Source: Dimorphilus gyrociliatus (Eukaryota; Annelida; Polychaeta; Dinophilidae). Taken from it: a stretch of 64,000 nt of DNA. The DNA is taken from NCBI GenBank assembly GCA_904063045.1, contig CAJFCJ010000009.1, forward strand, positions 2,294,968 to 2,358,967. The letters run 5' to 3'. Shown piece by piece: positions 21,878 to 33,525 of this stretch; position 1 is the first letter of the stretch, and the number at the start of each line of letters is the position of its first letter. A program made the translations under genes and the position numbers. A model generated the notes under the pieces. It was not told where the DNA came from and searched no databases. It saw only the letters and a list, made by a program, of their open reading frames with translations.

Positions 21878-22977
21878 ATGGAGTCTTTAGTTATATTACT
21901 AATTTTTATTCAGTTTATATCGTTAAGTTATGGAAGGATTTGTAGTCCTGCGAAATTTAATTCGGATGTTGCAGATATGTATTTTGCTGGAAATGCACAA
22001 GAAGGAGCTGACCAGGCCATTTTTTCGTATAGAGGAAAATTAGTTTACGATTACCTAGAAAAACGTTGGGCGTTCGATAGATTCGACATTAGGAACGCGT
22101 CTAATAACCTTCGAATAGTCGTCGATCATGGTAAAGATAGAATGTTCGTTAAAACTGAAACGTATTGCGTCGTTAGTCCCGTTGGCGATGTTAAAATGTA
22201 TCCAGCCTGTCTTCCCGGTATGAGACGTATTGAATTGTTTTAATTTCTTTTATTAGAGACTTTCTGCATTTCCTAACCATTTTAATCAATTAATTAACTG
22301 TAACATAGATAATGCCACTAATCACGGACCTTATTCGTACGCAACTGGAGAACATAAAATTAACTTTGACTATTATTCTTACGATCTTATGGGATTCCCA
22401 GTCAGATTTCTGTTTAAGGTTAATGCTATGGATAGTAGTTTCATGCAAGATACATCTTTCGGGACCGTTCCTAATAGTTTGTATATTTTTGTTTTCATTT
22501 AATTAAGATTAACTATATGAATCTCTTTGAACTATTGAAAAATTTACAGACTATCTGATTTACGAGGGTGAAAGTCCTTGTATACCTTGGGAATATCCTA
22601 CAAGGGCTAAAACTGGGGATTGTTGGAAAAGCCATTTCAAGAAGCAAAGATCCATTTTTGGATCAACACTAAGTAAATTATCAACCATATAAATGAAAAT
22701 TTTTAATTAAAATTTCTTAATCTTATCTTATAAAATAAAGCTGGACAGTTAGCGAATCTCAGATATACTAATACAAAATATGGCATTAAAGGAGTTGAAG
22801 ACTTTTTTGATCTACCAGACGGTTGCGAAGTAGTTGAAGAATGGGTAAGAATTCTCAATCGATTATATAAATACAGGGGGGTGTTATTAATGCTATGTTC
22901 CGTCCAAATTTCAGGGTAATAGGGTGAAATTTACGAGCATCGAGAGGTTCCTGTTGATGCGCTTTAAAGAAGACTAA
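21878..22977 (+). CDS. secreted ependymin-like protein
   Basis: Five exons (21878-22217, 22309-22476, 22550-22672, 22741-22844, 22915-22977) join in phase to 265 residues. The start chosen is ATG 21878, because it gives a textbook signal peptide (MESLVILLIFIQFISLSYG) cut before RICSPAKF. The mature part has the ependymin-type order: C-x-P-x2-F, FSYRGKLVYDYLE, FDRFDIRNA, LRIVVDHGKDRMFV, a cysteine after TETY, ACLPDNATNHGPY, then a second Cys-containing half ending CEVVEEW and a short basic tail. Ependymin-like proteins are extracellular glycoproteins that bind lipid or calcium; the NAT and NAS sequons fit glycosylation. The match is by pattern and moderate; some other secreted family remains possible. 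Confidence 0.6.
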
Positions 22978-24729
22978 CCCGTCTAGCTGCTTTTCTCTGT
23001 CGCTGATTCCTTTATTTCCCTCTCCTTATTCCTCCTACTGCTATTAAACCATACATTAACTTTTCTTTCGTATTTTTTAACAATTATTCACGTGATAATA
23101 GAATTAATAGTAGATATAATTCTTTTTTGTTATTTGTTGTCGCTTTGTCTAGATTCAATAGTCCTCTACATAGTTCATCGAATATAAATATAATATATAT
23201 TGTATATTATACAAGGGAATCATTACGTTAACTTGTTAATTAGTAAATGGTAGTTCGTCTACTTTTCTTTTATTATTCAAGTGTTCATACTAATGAGGAA
23301 AGAAGGCTAGCAAGAAAATAGACAATAGATAGAGCAATACACCATAGGAGACCATTAAGAGAGAGAGAGAAAGGCCAATACCAACTATTTCAACTGTAAA
23401 TAATTCTGTCATTAAATCTTTTTTATTTAACGGTTCAGGCCTTTGAAATAAAGAAAGGAAAATGGAAAATGGATTGTTCTGACTAAGTTTCCCATATTTT
23501 TCACTCTCTCCAAATATCATGTAAGCTTAGATTTTGTCCTCACTTTATACTCTCTTCATCATTTTCTCCCTTTGTCTAGAGATTAACAATCAATGATTGC
23601 CTTCCCCAGTATGGAGCCACCATTTTCATTTCTTTAATTAAAGATAACAACAATATCTATAGAAAATTTACTGTTGTCGATTCTTCTTATTCCCCTTCTC
23701 TTTTTCGTCTGGTCTTCTTCCAGCATTCTCCTCCTCCTCCTCATAAAAGTTCTTTTTTCAAGAAAATGATTTATCAATTATAATCCTCTATTATCGATTT
23801 AGAATTTTTTTGTTCTCTTTTTTTTTTATATAGAAAAAATGCATTAAATTGGATCGAAATTTTGACTTCTATACAGAATTTCAAGGTAAATACCAAATAG
23901 AATTCTCTTAATTTGTATTCTATTGACTTTTTTAACACGGAACGTAAATAAATATGGAATAAGCAACAGTAAAAATTTGGTTTAGTTCAGTACCGCATTA
24001 AATGTACGCCAAGCTTTTAAAGCACACGAAAATCGTGTTATATAACATTTATGTTTAGTCTATGAGCTTTGTATAGGCCATTAGTAGAATGAGAATAGAG
24101 AAATGTCGAATGTTAAGAGGAATAGGTCTTTGCGTGCATTTTTATATATTAGAAAATAAAGAAAGGAAGAGAATGGAGACAACTTAACCAAACACCCTTT
24201 CCTAAGTCTCTATCTCTCACTTTTCGTTTATGGAAGTAACCTTATAACTTAGGGATTTTTTTTATGATCTATCGGGTAAAATATTTATACAGCATTATAA
24301 TCTCAAGGATGAAAATTTTAAATTCTATTCAAACTATTGAAAGAGAATATGATTATTCGATCGTTCTCTTGCGAGATATTTAACCAATTCACAAATTTCG
24401 ACAATTGTTCTACAACCTTTTTTATGTTCCATCAAGCGCCATCTATTATAAAACTTTAAGCGGCAGGAGGGAAAAACAGCTTCAGCAGTCATATTTAATT
24501 AATTTTTCTTTAAATCATAAGCATTTATTGTTTAAGTATATACAATATTAATATGAAAAATATGTTATTTCTCATTAACTTTTCTCCCGAACAGTTTCGA
24601 AGCTTTTTATAAACGAAAAAAATTCGTTTAAAATTATGATTTTTAAAAAAATGACTTTTTATTAATTTAATAAAAAAAAAGAATAAAAAGAATAAATTAC
24701 TGAAATTTGATAAATTCTACTAAAAATTT
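22978..24729. other. long intergenic region
   Basis: About 1.75 kb of AT-rich DNA downstream of the ependymin-like gene. A GAGAGAGAGA tract sits near 23357, CTCCTC repeats near 23728-23742, and a GCGCCATCT motif at 24436-24444. No convincing exon on either strand. Confidence 0.45.
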
Positions 24730-24986
24730 ATGTATAGCTTTTTTTTTCTTTATTCTATCCGCCATATTAGGTCTTTAAGGTATATTTGGGTTACACTAAT
24801 TATGGCAATTTGTCATATAAACAAAGGCGATATACTGAAATGGTCTCCGCAACCCAAATTAGCCCAAATAAGTTTTTTTTTGTTTCAAAAAAGCGTGCCA
24901 TTGCTTCTTTGGTCTACCACTTCTTAGCTTCTTCAGGTTTACAGATTATCGAAGAATCTGCAAGTTTATTACGATATTTGAAGTAA
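24730..24986 (+). other. short ORFs of doubtful coding value
   Basis: Two overlapping frames of about 65 residues. One (…YTNYGNLSYKQRRYTEMVSA…, IASLVYHFLASSGLQIIEES) has a protein-like end, but there is no splice context or start that I can support. It may be a decayed exon or chance. Confidence 0.15.
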
Positions 24987-25370
24987 TTTATATCAATTAT
25001 ATTTTACTAATACTAATAATAACCAATAATTAGCGGTATACTAGCAGCACCTTAACAAAAAGTGAATTAAAGAACGTTTTTCCCCCTTCTAGACATTATA
25101 CTCAGACTTTTTTTTCTGTTTCTATTCAAAGATATTAACTACGAAATTTTTAGTTCTATTAGACACTAAATGAATTATTTAACTGTCTATACGACGATTC
25201 TTCTATTTCTTCTTAATTATTTATATGTATAACAAAAGGATAACATTAAAATTATAATTGTCATAAATTACATTCGCTTAGTTACACTATTTGAAAAGGG
25301 AATAGAATTTTTGTATTTTTATTTAAAGTTAATTTGTAAATTATTCATATAAATATAAATATTTTCAGAT
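24987..25370. other. upstream region of the innexin gene
   Basis: Low-complexity AT-rich sequence. It ends in a strong TATTTTCAG acceptor two bases before the innexin ATG. Confidence 0.4.
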
Positions 25371-26633
25371 ATGGACAAACTTGTAAAAACCATAAAGGCT
25401 TCTGGTGTTAATACCAAGCAGGATGATGATCTTATAGATAGATTAAATTCGCGTTATACTGTTATTATAATTGTTGCTTTTGCGATGATTGTTACCAGTC
25501 AACAGTACTTTATAGGTAAACCTCTCAATTGTTGGGAACCAAAACATTTTACTGGAAGTCATCGGAAATTTATGAACGCAATATGCTGGGTGAATAACAC
25601 TTACTATTTACCAAAGGACATGCTTATCGATCATAGTAAGGAGAAAAAGACTATACCTTACTATCAGTGGATTCCGTTTATTTTACTGGGGCAAGCTTTT
25701 TTTTTTTATTTACCCTCACTCTTCTGGCATAGCTTGAACCAAAAGGCTGGAGTCGACTCAGACGATATACTTAGGGCTGCCAATAAGATTTCTTATTCTA
25801 AGAATCCAGGAGACAGACAAAAGATGGTGGACCATTTAACATCACAAATTGATCTCTTTTTGGTTAAAGGAAAAAGAAAACCGCCTCCTAATGATGGTAC
25901 TCTCCTTCTCAATAGGAGGCATCATATATCCACCTCTGATATTTCGTCGGTCAGCCAACAGAGCCGTAATCAACATCCTGGAACTTTCGACTGTCTTTTG
26001 AAGTTTGCTGGTAATATTTTCTCTGGACGATTTAGTGCATACCTCCTCACTGTCTTCCTCATTTCGAAGATCTTATACGTTGTTAATGTCTTTTCCCAAA
26101 TCCTAGCTCTAAATGGCGTATTAGGTATTAACTATGGCAACTTTGGTATTGGATTGTTAACTGAAGGAAGGAGAGCTCATTGGCGTCACTCCTTGTCTAA
26201 TGCTTTCCCCAAAGAGACCATGTGCGATTTTAGAATACGACGCGTCGGAAATGTTCAACAATATACCGTTCAATGTGTTTTGCCAATAAACATGTATAAT
26301 GAAGTAATTTATCTCTTCCTATGGTTTTGGTTTATGGCAGTTTCTATTCTTACTGTTCTGAATCTACTATTCTGGCTCGTGAGGTCCCTACTGAGATGCG
26401 ATAAAGTTAAATATGTACTGAATCATATAACTTTTAACGTTGACAAAAATGGTCGGATTTTCAATAGATTCCTCGATGATTACCTAGGTCAAGATGGAGT
26501 CTTTTTAATAAGATTGATCGGCCATAATTGTAATTTTATAACAACGAATGATATAACAACTGCTCTATGGAAAAAATATGAAGAAAGAAATATTAGCCCA
26601 GATCAAGAAGAATACGCTAGAAGTGAAGTTTAA
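25371..26633 (+). CDS. innexin gap-junction protein
   Basis: One coding exon of 420 residues. Innexins form the gap junctions of invertebrates. Family hallmarks are all present: a short cytoplasmic N-terminus; TM1 at about 30-48; first extracellular loop with two cysteines (C54 in NCWEPKHF and C72 in AICWVNN); the signature YYQWIPF at 97-103 at the start of TM2 (to about 120); a cytoplasmic loop; TM3 at about 222-245; second loop with two cysteines (C285 in TMCDF, C302 in VQCVLPIN); TM4 at about 312-337; and a cytoplasmic C-tail. The length is typical. The ATG lies two bases after a 3' splice site (TTTCAG|AT), so a 5'-UTR exon or a trans-spliced leader precedes it. Which paralogue this is cannot be said; innexins multiplied independently in each phylum. 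Confidence 0.95.
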   Translation: MDKLVKTIKASGVNTKQDDDLIDRLNSRYTVIIIVAFAMIVTSQQYFIGKPLNCWEPKHFTGSHRKFMNAICWVNNTYYLPKDMLIDHSKEKKTIPYYQWIPFILLGQAFFFYLPSLFWHSLNQKAGVDSDDILRAANKISYSKNPGDRQKMVDHLTSQIDLFLVKGKRKPPPNDGTLLLNRRHHISTSDISSVSQQSRNQHPGTFDCLLKFAGNIFSGRFSAYLLTVFLISKILYVVNVFSQILALNGVLGINYGNFGIGLLTEGRRAHWRHSLSNAFPKETMCDFRIRRVGNVQQYTVQCVLPINMYNEVIYLFLWFWFMAVSILTVLNLLFWLVRSLLRCDKVKYVLNHITFNVDKNGRIFNRFLDDYLGQDGVFLIRLIGHNCNFITTNDITTALWKKYEERNISPDQEEYARSEV

Positions 26634-27515
26634 CTTTATTCTAATTTTTTTTTTATGCCAATATGATATTATCGTATAATACTGATTTAAAGAGTGATTG
26701 TATGCTTATGTGAGTAATATATCTGTTATATTCTTATACATTTGGTATACGCCTAAAGTATCATGAATTTAAAAATCAAATAAAATGCTTCTTATAATAA
26801 ACTGTTGTCTATCTAATATTAATAAAATTTGCTATAAATTACTTTAAATTAGGATATGTTTTTACCAACCGCAAACCAATTTTAGAGTTTTTTTCCCTTT
26901 AATCTATCTATTAATAGATTCGTCTATTTATTAGTCCTGCATCAGGATGCATGTTGAATAACTGGTAAATTAACACCATCATTTTAGGCCTAAATATAAC
27001 AATACTGGATAATTGCTTTAAATTAAAAAAAAGGATGTTTTTCTTTATTTTAATTAAAATTTATCTTGTCAAATATAGAATATTTTTTTTTATAAAAAAA
27101 CAACATTATCCTTTTTATTTTCTTTGCAGTCCTTAGGTTAAAAGAACGTTCTTTATGAAGTATGTTATGCCAAGTTCTTCAGAATAACGAATGACAATAA
27201 GAACTAAAAGTAGAAAGCTTTACGAATGAAAAAAAAAGTACTTATACTACTTTCAACGACTTATTCTAAACAAAAAATTGTTATTATCACAATTCTTTTC
27301 TCATGTAAAAACGAAAAAAATAACATTATTTTCCCTAGAGAGTTGATAATAAAAGTTTCTTTATTACAATTTACATGTATGTAAACTGGTTAGGTGTTCC
27401 CGTTAAAAAAAAACTCTCCGAAAAATTGAACAGAGTCAAGCCAAGTTAATTTAAACCGGTAACTCTTAGCCTTGTGGCGAAACGTTCTTAAATTGTTTAT
27501 AAAAATTCGGCAAGC
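26634..27515. other. intergenic between innexin and bL21m
   Basis: Innexin 3' UTR, then AT-rich sequence with several A-runs. No coding signal. Confidence 0.4.
26779..26784 (+). terminator. poly(A) signal of the innexin gene
   Basis: AATAAA about 150 bases after the innexin stop. Confidence 0.5.
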
Positions 27516-28888
27516 ATGTTTCTTAAAAATTGTGCGAATGTCGCGACACGACTAATGGGAATATCGAGAGGTGAGTAGAGTTTACCAAGCGAATTAATAT
27601 TTAAATAAGTGAGCATAAATTTCTGTCGAAATACTATAGGCATCACATTGTCTTGTAAGAACTTCGCTTGTGCTGAAACTCTTGAAATCTAATCTCTTTA
27701 AAATCTCTTAGTTGATTTTATTCAATTATATAGAGTATTTATACCTAATAGTGGCCTTAACAAACTTTTTGTCCCATGCTTCGTGCTGAACAGTAAGAAA
27801 ATCTAAATATACTCTTTGGAGGTCAATTAGGTATCAAATCAAATCTCATGAGGTCCAAGGAAGCCCTAAATTGGAATAATTGATTTAAAGTTTTGTAAAA
27901 ATTCTCAAGTGGCACGTTTATTGCAAAAAAAAATGGATAGTATTAATTTACTTGTCAAAATCAGACAAAAAAATTTCCTTTACATTTATTGTAATTTAGC
28001 GGAAATTAGATGAAAACTCCCTGTAGTTCTTGCTATATAAAAATAGATAATTCTTAAGAAATTCCTAATACAAATGAATTATTGCATTTAAAAAAAAGTC
28101 CACAAATATCAACAATAAACGAAAACGCAAATTATAGGTTTACTAATTATCTCTATTTCCCTTAATAAATAATATATCTCTTCTGTGACGACAGATTTAA
28201 TTATCTTTTGCACAAAATTAGGTGTTAGATGAATATTTGTACTGTTTTCAGTTCACTCTTCGGCCATAGTCCCTTCATCACTTCAAGTGAGAAAAAACAT
28301 ACAGACCGAGGTTGAAAATCAAATAAGCCAAGGAACAGCCGGACGTTTATTCGCCGTCGTCCATATTAAAGGATCCCAATATAAAGTAACCGAAGGGGAT
28401 ATTATAGTTCTCGGAAAATATCATCTCGAAGCTGATATTGGAGAGAAAATTCGTTTAAATAAGGTAAATTCTAATTAACTATTGTGTTTTCATTTTATAA
28501 GCAATCAGACTTAATTTCTACTATTGTCTTTTACAGATTTTACTAATTGGAAGCTCGGATTTTAGCCTTGTTGGTAGACCAGTCTTAAAGTGAGTGTTAT
28601 TCATTCTGACACTAAGAAGATCATATCTTTAATTAAATTCTACAATTAACAGAGAAAACATGGCCAAGGTTGAAGCAACAGTCATTGAGAAAACGCTAGG
28701 ACACGAAAAAATATTTTTTAATTATATACGCCGAAAAAGTCACAATAGAATGAGAAGTAATATTTTTTAAATTCTTAACTAACTCTTTCTTTTCTAATAT
28801 AAATTTTTATTTCATATTATTCTCAGTCCGACAAGAAGCCATGACTCATTTACGAATCAACTCGATAGAGCTAAATTCTCTAGAATAA
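27516..28888 (+). CDS. MRPL21: mitochondrial large-subunit ribosomal protein bL21m
   Basis: Five exons (27516-27570, 28252-28463, 28537-28589, 28653-28756, 28827-28888) join in phase to 161 residues. Diagnostic: GRLFAVVHIKGSQYKVTEGD, IRLNKILLIGSSDFSLVGRP, VEATVIEKTLG and the C-terminal LRINSIE, each matching human MRPL21. The N-terminus (MFLKNCANVATRLMGISR) is basic and lacks acidic residues, as expected for a mitochondrial targeting peptide, and sits on its own short exon. Intron 1 is 681 nt, the rest are short. It lies alone, without an obvious partner. Confidence 0.93.
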
Positions 28889-29491
28889 CTCTTTAAATTT
28901 CCATTTAGTTAATTATATTTGTACAGTTGTACTATTTTTCTTCTTACACATAAATAAATAAGTTAATTTACGAGTTGACTATTATTTATAATTTCTTTTC
29001 ACCTTTTATACAGTTTGAGGTTTACATTTAGTATTATTCATAATCTGTTAATGTTAACTAATTATTCATCAATCATCGGAAAGTAATCAAATTTTTTAAA
29101 ATAAATGTAGAATATCTATCATTTCAACATATATTACATAACTTTTCTGAATATCCATAGGTGGGTAAGCTGATATTATAAAGGCAATAAATAAATTATT
29201 CAATTCAAATTTATTATAATCTGTTAGAGGAATTCTCATTTAAATTGTAAAAGAAGATGAAAATTGACAATTGTGAAGCCAAGGGATAAAAAAAAGCTTC
29301 TTATGGAATTAAAAAGAGGGTAAATAAAATTTGATGATTCACAAGTTATTTTTACTTCCGAAATCGATATTGTATGCCGGCTAATGAAGAGATTGTAGGA
29401 TTACGGCTGAAATTAAACTCCCTTCTCAAATATAGCTAATATATCAAATAAGAAGAGTCGAAAAAGGAAGTTGAAATTGATCAACCTAACA

Positions 29492-29527
<36 letters not shown>

Positions 29528-29993
29528 ATCATCTTTTTCGCAGCAAAAACAACATTTGAACTACTGAATGAAAAATAAATACGTAGAGAAGAGTGCACTA
29601 ATTTTTTCCACCCAAAAAAAGATAACTTATGATTACACCTAGAGGAAGAATAAATACCTTATGATTAAAAACGTCTATTATTAAAAGCTTTCAACGCTAT
29701 CGCCATCTGCGGGCTAATATTAGATTGTTAGAAATATACCTTCATTCATGCGTGTGCAATTTATACACAAACGTATATAAAGTGTTGTTTTGCATATTAT
29801 AATTGATTAATGGCAGTAGAGGACGACTAACAGTTAGGAAGATAAGCGACTAGAGATAATCGGAAAAAATGGTATTTATTTTACAAAGAAATGCCTACAG
29901 ACTAACTGCTAATCGATAACTCTCGTGACGCTTTAGGCGTGGTGATAAAAAGAAAAGACTCTGCTGCTAGACAAGGGTAAACAGGAAAATAAT
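28889..29993. other. intergenic between bL21m and the ITPRID-like gene
   Basis: 3' UTR with AATAAATAA near 28953, then AT-rich sequence. A (CT)n run of about 26 bases lies at 29499-29524 and a CGCCATCT motif at 29701-29708. The promoter of the next gene probably lies within the last 250 bases. Confidence 0.4.
29499..29524 (+). repeat. (CT)n dinucleotide repeat
   Basis: Uninterrupted CT repeats of about 13 units. Confidence 0.9.
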
Positions 29994-31499
29994 ATGTCAT
30001 CTACTTCAAGTCAACAACACTCTAGATCATCTCTAAGTTCAATTTTCTCCAAGCAAAGTTCAATCACGACTGACGATGGTGCAGCTTTTGGAGCTTGGGC
30101 TCAACATAATTACTACGATTTACCAGAAGAGCCTATTAATTTTCCCATGTCAAATAGACCACCAAGAAAGGAATCATCATCATCAGTCTCTTCAAGCAGT
30201 CTGTCAAGCACTGAACAATTTGACAATGCTTATTCAAGAAGAAGGGAATGTTTTGAAGAGAAATCAAGTTTCGAATCAAGTTTATCGTCGACATCAAATT
30301 TTGCCATTCCAGCAGAGGATGTCCTGATGAATTTGGGTTTCGGGTCAACGCCTAATATTTTACCCGAAAGATTCGCGAAAGAATGGTATGAAAAGATGAT
30401 GAAAACCCGTATGAGGAAGTTAGAGGAAGCCAAAAGGCGAAGAGGTCAGTACGCTAACCAGAAACAAAAATCTTTGCCAGTTCACGAAGAAGAGGATGAA
30501 AAAAAGGAACTGGAAACTATTCCAAAAGTCTCGAAAATCGAGAAAATTTTAGAAGAAAAAGAAGTGGAAACCAAAGTTGATGATGGTAAAAAATTAGTAT
30601 CTCTTCCATCAATTGTTGTCAATGAGAAACCTACAATTGTTCAACAATCAAGTTCATCACTGGAGGTTGCCGAAATTTTTCGTTCAGACGACAAACAACC
30701 CCCGTCTAGACGTTTATCAATAAGAAGTAATGAAGACCGACTATGCCCTCCTTCTCCGTCCGCTTACGGTTTGTCACCAAATGCCTTGTCACCGGTTACA
30801 GTCATTGAAATGGACCAGTTGGACAATATAAATGACACAGAACAACCTGGGGAATTATCGGCCATAAGCGAAGAGGAATTAATTTATACAATAACAAGTC
30901 AAATCACTAATCAAAAAGAGAATATAGCAGAGAGACGATCTGCTTTTACCTCTACCAACTCTGCAGACCCAGAAGGCAAAATAGAAACAAATCTAATAAT
31001 GTTTACTCAGGATGTTGCAATCCAAGAGGATGATGGAAGAATTTCTCCAATTATAATGAGACCAACACCATATTTTGAGGAAGACGATCAATTCTGTATT
31101 GTTATGGACAAGTCTACACAAACAGTGATGCCTTCCAATGAATGTAAAGAGGTACAAACGAACAAGGTTCATAAATTATGTATAGGAACCCAAACGGCTC
31201 ATAACTGGCAAAATGGTGAGGACAATAGTGCTGAATTTGAGTCTTTCGTTATACTTTCATCAGTAGCAGTTCAAACGGAGGAAACTCTTACACGATACAA
31301 ATCCTCTAAGAGTTTAAGACAATTTAATCATACATTAGATAGATTAGCCGACAAAGCAAGATCCATAAATGAGCAAAAAATTGATGTTTCAGCAGTAAAA
31401 ACACAATGGTGGTTTGATCAACTATTGTCGCCGAGTATTGAAAGGAAAACGTTAAGTGAATACTTAACAAATGAAAAAGAAGATGTTGTATCCAGCTAA
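29994..31499 (+). CDS. disordered protein with ITPRID/KRAP-like motif and repeated TQT motifs
   Basis: One uninterrupted frame of 501 residues. It starts with a Ser-rich stretch (to about 100), then FAIPAEDVLMNLGFGSTPNI followed by ILPERFAKEW at about 104-128. This resembles the IP3-receptor-binding motif of the KRAP/TESPA1/ITPRID family (LGFG…IPxRF) and is the basis for the tentative name. A basic helix (MRKLEEAKRRRGQ) follows, then an acidic disordered middle part with SP/TP sites. Four TQT-like motifs at about residues 372-426 (KSTQT, KEVQT, IGTQT, VAVQT) fit the consensus for binding dynein light chain LC8. The C-terminus carries a helical LDRLADKARSINEQ. In the known family the protein tethers IP3 receptors to actin near junctions; carrying that over here is inference. 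Confidence 0.55.
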   Translation: MSSTSSQQHSRSSLSSIFSKQSSITTDDGAAFGAWAQHNYYDLPEEPINFPMSNRPPRKESSSSVSSSSLSSTEQFDNAYSRRRECFEEKSSFESSLSSTSNFAIPAEDVLMNLGFGSTPNILPERFAKEWYEKMMKTRMRKLEEAKRRRGQYANQKQKSLPVHEEEDEKKELETIPKVSKIEKILEEKEVETKVDDGKKLVSLPSIVVNEKPTIVQQSSSSLEVAEIFRSDDKQPPSRRLSIRSNEDRLCPPSPSAYGLSPNALSPVTVIEMDQLDNINDTEQPGELSAISEEELIYTITSQITNQKENIAERRSAFTSTNSADPEGKIETNLIMFTQDVAIQEDDGRISPIIMRPTPYFEEDDQFCIVMDKSTQTVMPSNECKEVQTNKVHKLCIGTQTAHNWQNGEDNSAEFESFVILSSVAVQTEETLTRYKSSKSLRQFNHTLDRLADKARSINEQKIDVSAVKTQWWFDQLLSPSIERKTLSEYLTNEKEDVVSS

Positions 31500-31899
31500 A
31501 AAATAATCGATATTCAGCCCTAAACAATTAAGGCCCTTTGTCTTTAAATTAAACTTAATTTCTTCTGTTTAGACATCAGGAATGTGGTAAAACCCTAATT
31601 ACGAACACTCAAGAATATTAGCATAAGCATAGTATTGTAATTATGTGACTTTGTTCCTTCGTTTACACTATTATTATAAATATTCTGGTCTTAAAAAGTT
31701 ATTTATCATCTTAAATATCAATAGCTTTAATTTATTTTAAAAAAAAAAACAGAATAAACTTTATTCCAGATTTTTATTAAAAACTAAAATGAAAACAAAC
31801 TGGAGATTATAATATAATAAGGTTTATTTTTTAGAATGACATGATTTGTTCCATTTATGGAATGGACTCGATGACACAGGCCTTTTTTAAACTTTAATT
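31500..31899. other. intergenic, 3' of the ITPRID-like gene
   Basis: AT-rich sequence with an A-run near 31740. No open frame of note. Confidence 0.35.
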
Positions 31900-32210
31900 T
31901 CAAGCTATTTTGAGCATGTAGAAATGATTAATAACGATATTTGTAAGGTAATTAAATATCGATACAAATGAAAACTGTATTCTTAACATATTGGGTATTA
32001 ATTTTAAGCATAAAGGCCAGAATATCGCTTTACCAGCTCTCAAAAATTCGTGTTCATCTAAAAGCCTACACTTTTCTTTTAATAATTCTTTCATGCACCA
32101 GATGTCGTTAATGTTAGGAAATATGTAACCAATAAAAACTGGTAAAGATTTTGCCAAAACTTTATCAATCACATGACAGTGATAAGCTTGTTGTTCTTGT
32201 AAATATAATA
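31900..32210 (-). CDS. isolated open frame, possible exon or gene remnant
   Basis: An open minus-strand frame of about 100 codons without a usable ATG upstream. It reads …LYLQEQQAYHCHVIDKVLAK, then SLPVFIGYIFPNINDIW. The spacing of that piece vaguely recalls the donor-binding motif of GT10 fucosyltransferases (…EKxxxAxxxGxxPVxxGxPNIxD), but key residues differ and I would not assign it. No flanking exons could be found. It may be a decayed gene. Confidence 0.2.
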
Positions 32211-32364
32211 AGTGGATGTTTAACGGTACGTATCAATTTCGAAGAATTGCCCATTGATTATATACAAATCTAAGCATTGAGCTAAATATAGTTTTAAATG
32301 ATAAGTTAGCGAAATTCCTTTAAGAGTTTAATAATTTTCCTGTACTTCCTCCCACAGCTTGAAC

Positions 32365-33525
32365 ATGCCTATTTTGTACTCCGTAATTTCACGCGGATCA
32401 ACAATTCTTGCACAGTATGCTGGATACAGCGGAAATTTTACAGATGTTACTCAGCAAGTGTTAACAAGAATCTCACCTGACAGCGACAGGATGACCTATT
32501 CACACGGAGAGTAAGTGTGAGAAACATTCTAAATCTAATGCGAACTTAACTCAAGTATTCAATCATAGATATTTATTTCATTACGTATGCGACAAAGGTA
32601 TCGTGTATTTGTGCATAACAGATAACGTAAGTATCTTAGATTAATCAGATAATCTTTTATTCAAGTTGAAGTTTTGATCATTAAGATATTTAAAAGAAAG
32701 AATAATTCCTCTTCTGTTTTAAGATATTTTATAAAAGACATTGTACTCAAATAGTAATTTTTATTGATCAAAATACATCTTTGTTTTTATCTAGGCATTT
32801 GAGAGGTCAAAAGCTTTTAATTTCCTGCAATATATTAAAAAGAAATTCGAAGTACAATATGGTGACAGGGCAAAGACTGCATTACCATTTGCCATGAATA
32901 CAGATTTCTCTCAAACTTTAAAATCTCAAATGGTAAATATTTTATAAGATATTGAAGAAAATTGGTGAAAATTTTTATTCCTTTTTTCCTCTCTCTAGCG
33001 ACATGTTTCCGCCGGTGGTTCTCCTAGAAATGATTACAGTGAAAAATTGATTAAGGCTCGGAGTGAAGTGGACGAACTTAAGGGAAGTCTCGTTCGAAAC
33101 ATAGGTCAGTGTTTTTTTTTTAAAAGAAGCAAATAAATATGTCTGTATATTTTTAGATGATTTGGCTCAAAGAGGTGAAAAACTAGAATTACTCATCGAT
33201 AGAACAGAGGAATTAAACACAAGTGTAAGCTAATTTTTCTCCCTTTTTTGCAGATCTTACATATTAACCTAAACATCTATCTTTTTTAATTAGTCAATGA
33301 CGTTCAAAACAAAGAGCAGAAATCTTGCAAGATCGCTTTGGTGGAAGAATGTTAAGTTAACAATAATTATTGTCGTTATTTCAGTGGTAAATTACTTCAG
33401 TTGTAGTCTTTGACTTTACTTATTGTCTAAAAGTTTCTGTTTCTTTTTTCCAGGTAATTCTCTATATTATAGTATCGATAGCATGCGGAGGCTTAGGATG
33501 GCAAAAGTGTGTTAAAAAGAAGTAG
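32365..33525 (+). CDS. VAMP7: longin R-SNARE VAMP7
   Basis: Seven exons (32365-32510, 32569-32626, 32795-32932, 32999-33104, 33157-33224, 33294-33386, 33454-33525) join in phase to 226 residues (human 220). VAMP7 is the R-SNARE for fusion with late endosomes, lysosomes and the plasma membrane. Order: longin domain (MPILYSVISRGSTILAQYAG to about 120), SNARE motif with the zero-layer Arg in DLAQRGEKLELLIDRTEEL, the WW-containing juxtamembrane segment RSLWWKNVKLT, one C-terminal membrane anchor (IIIVVISVVILYIIVSIACG) and a short lumenal tail. The longin domain folds back on the SNARE motif to autoinhibit in known VAMP7. The ATG is 7 bases after a CCCACAG acceptor. Confidence 0.95.

Noticed and set aside
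24730-24986. Possible transposase remnant
   Set aside because: No catalytic motif, terminal repeats or target duplication could be seen.
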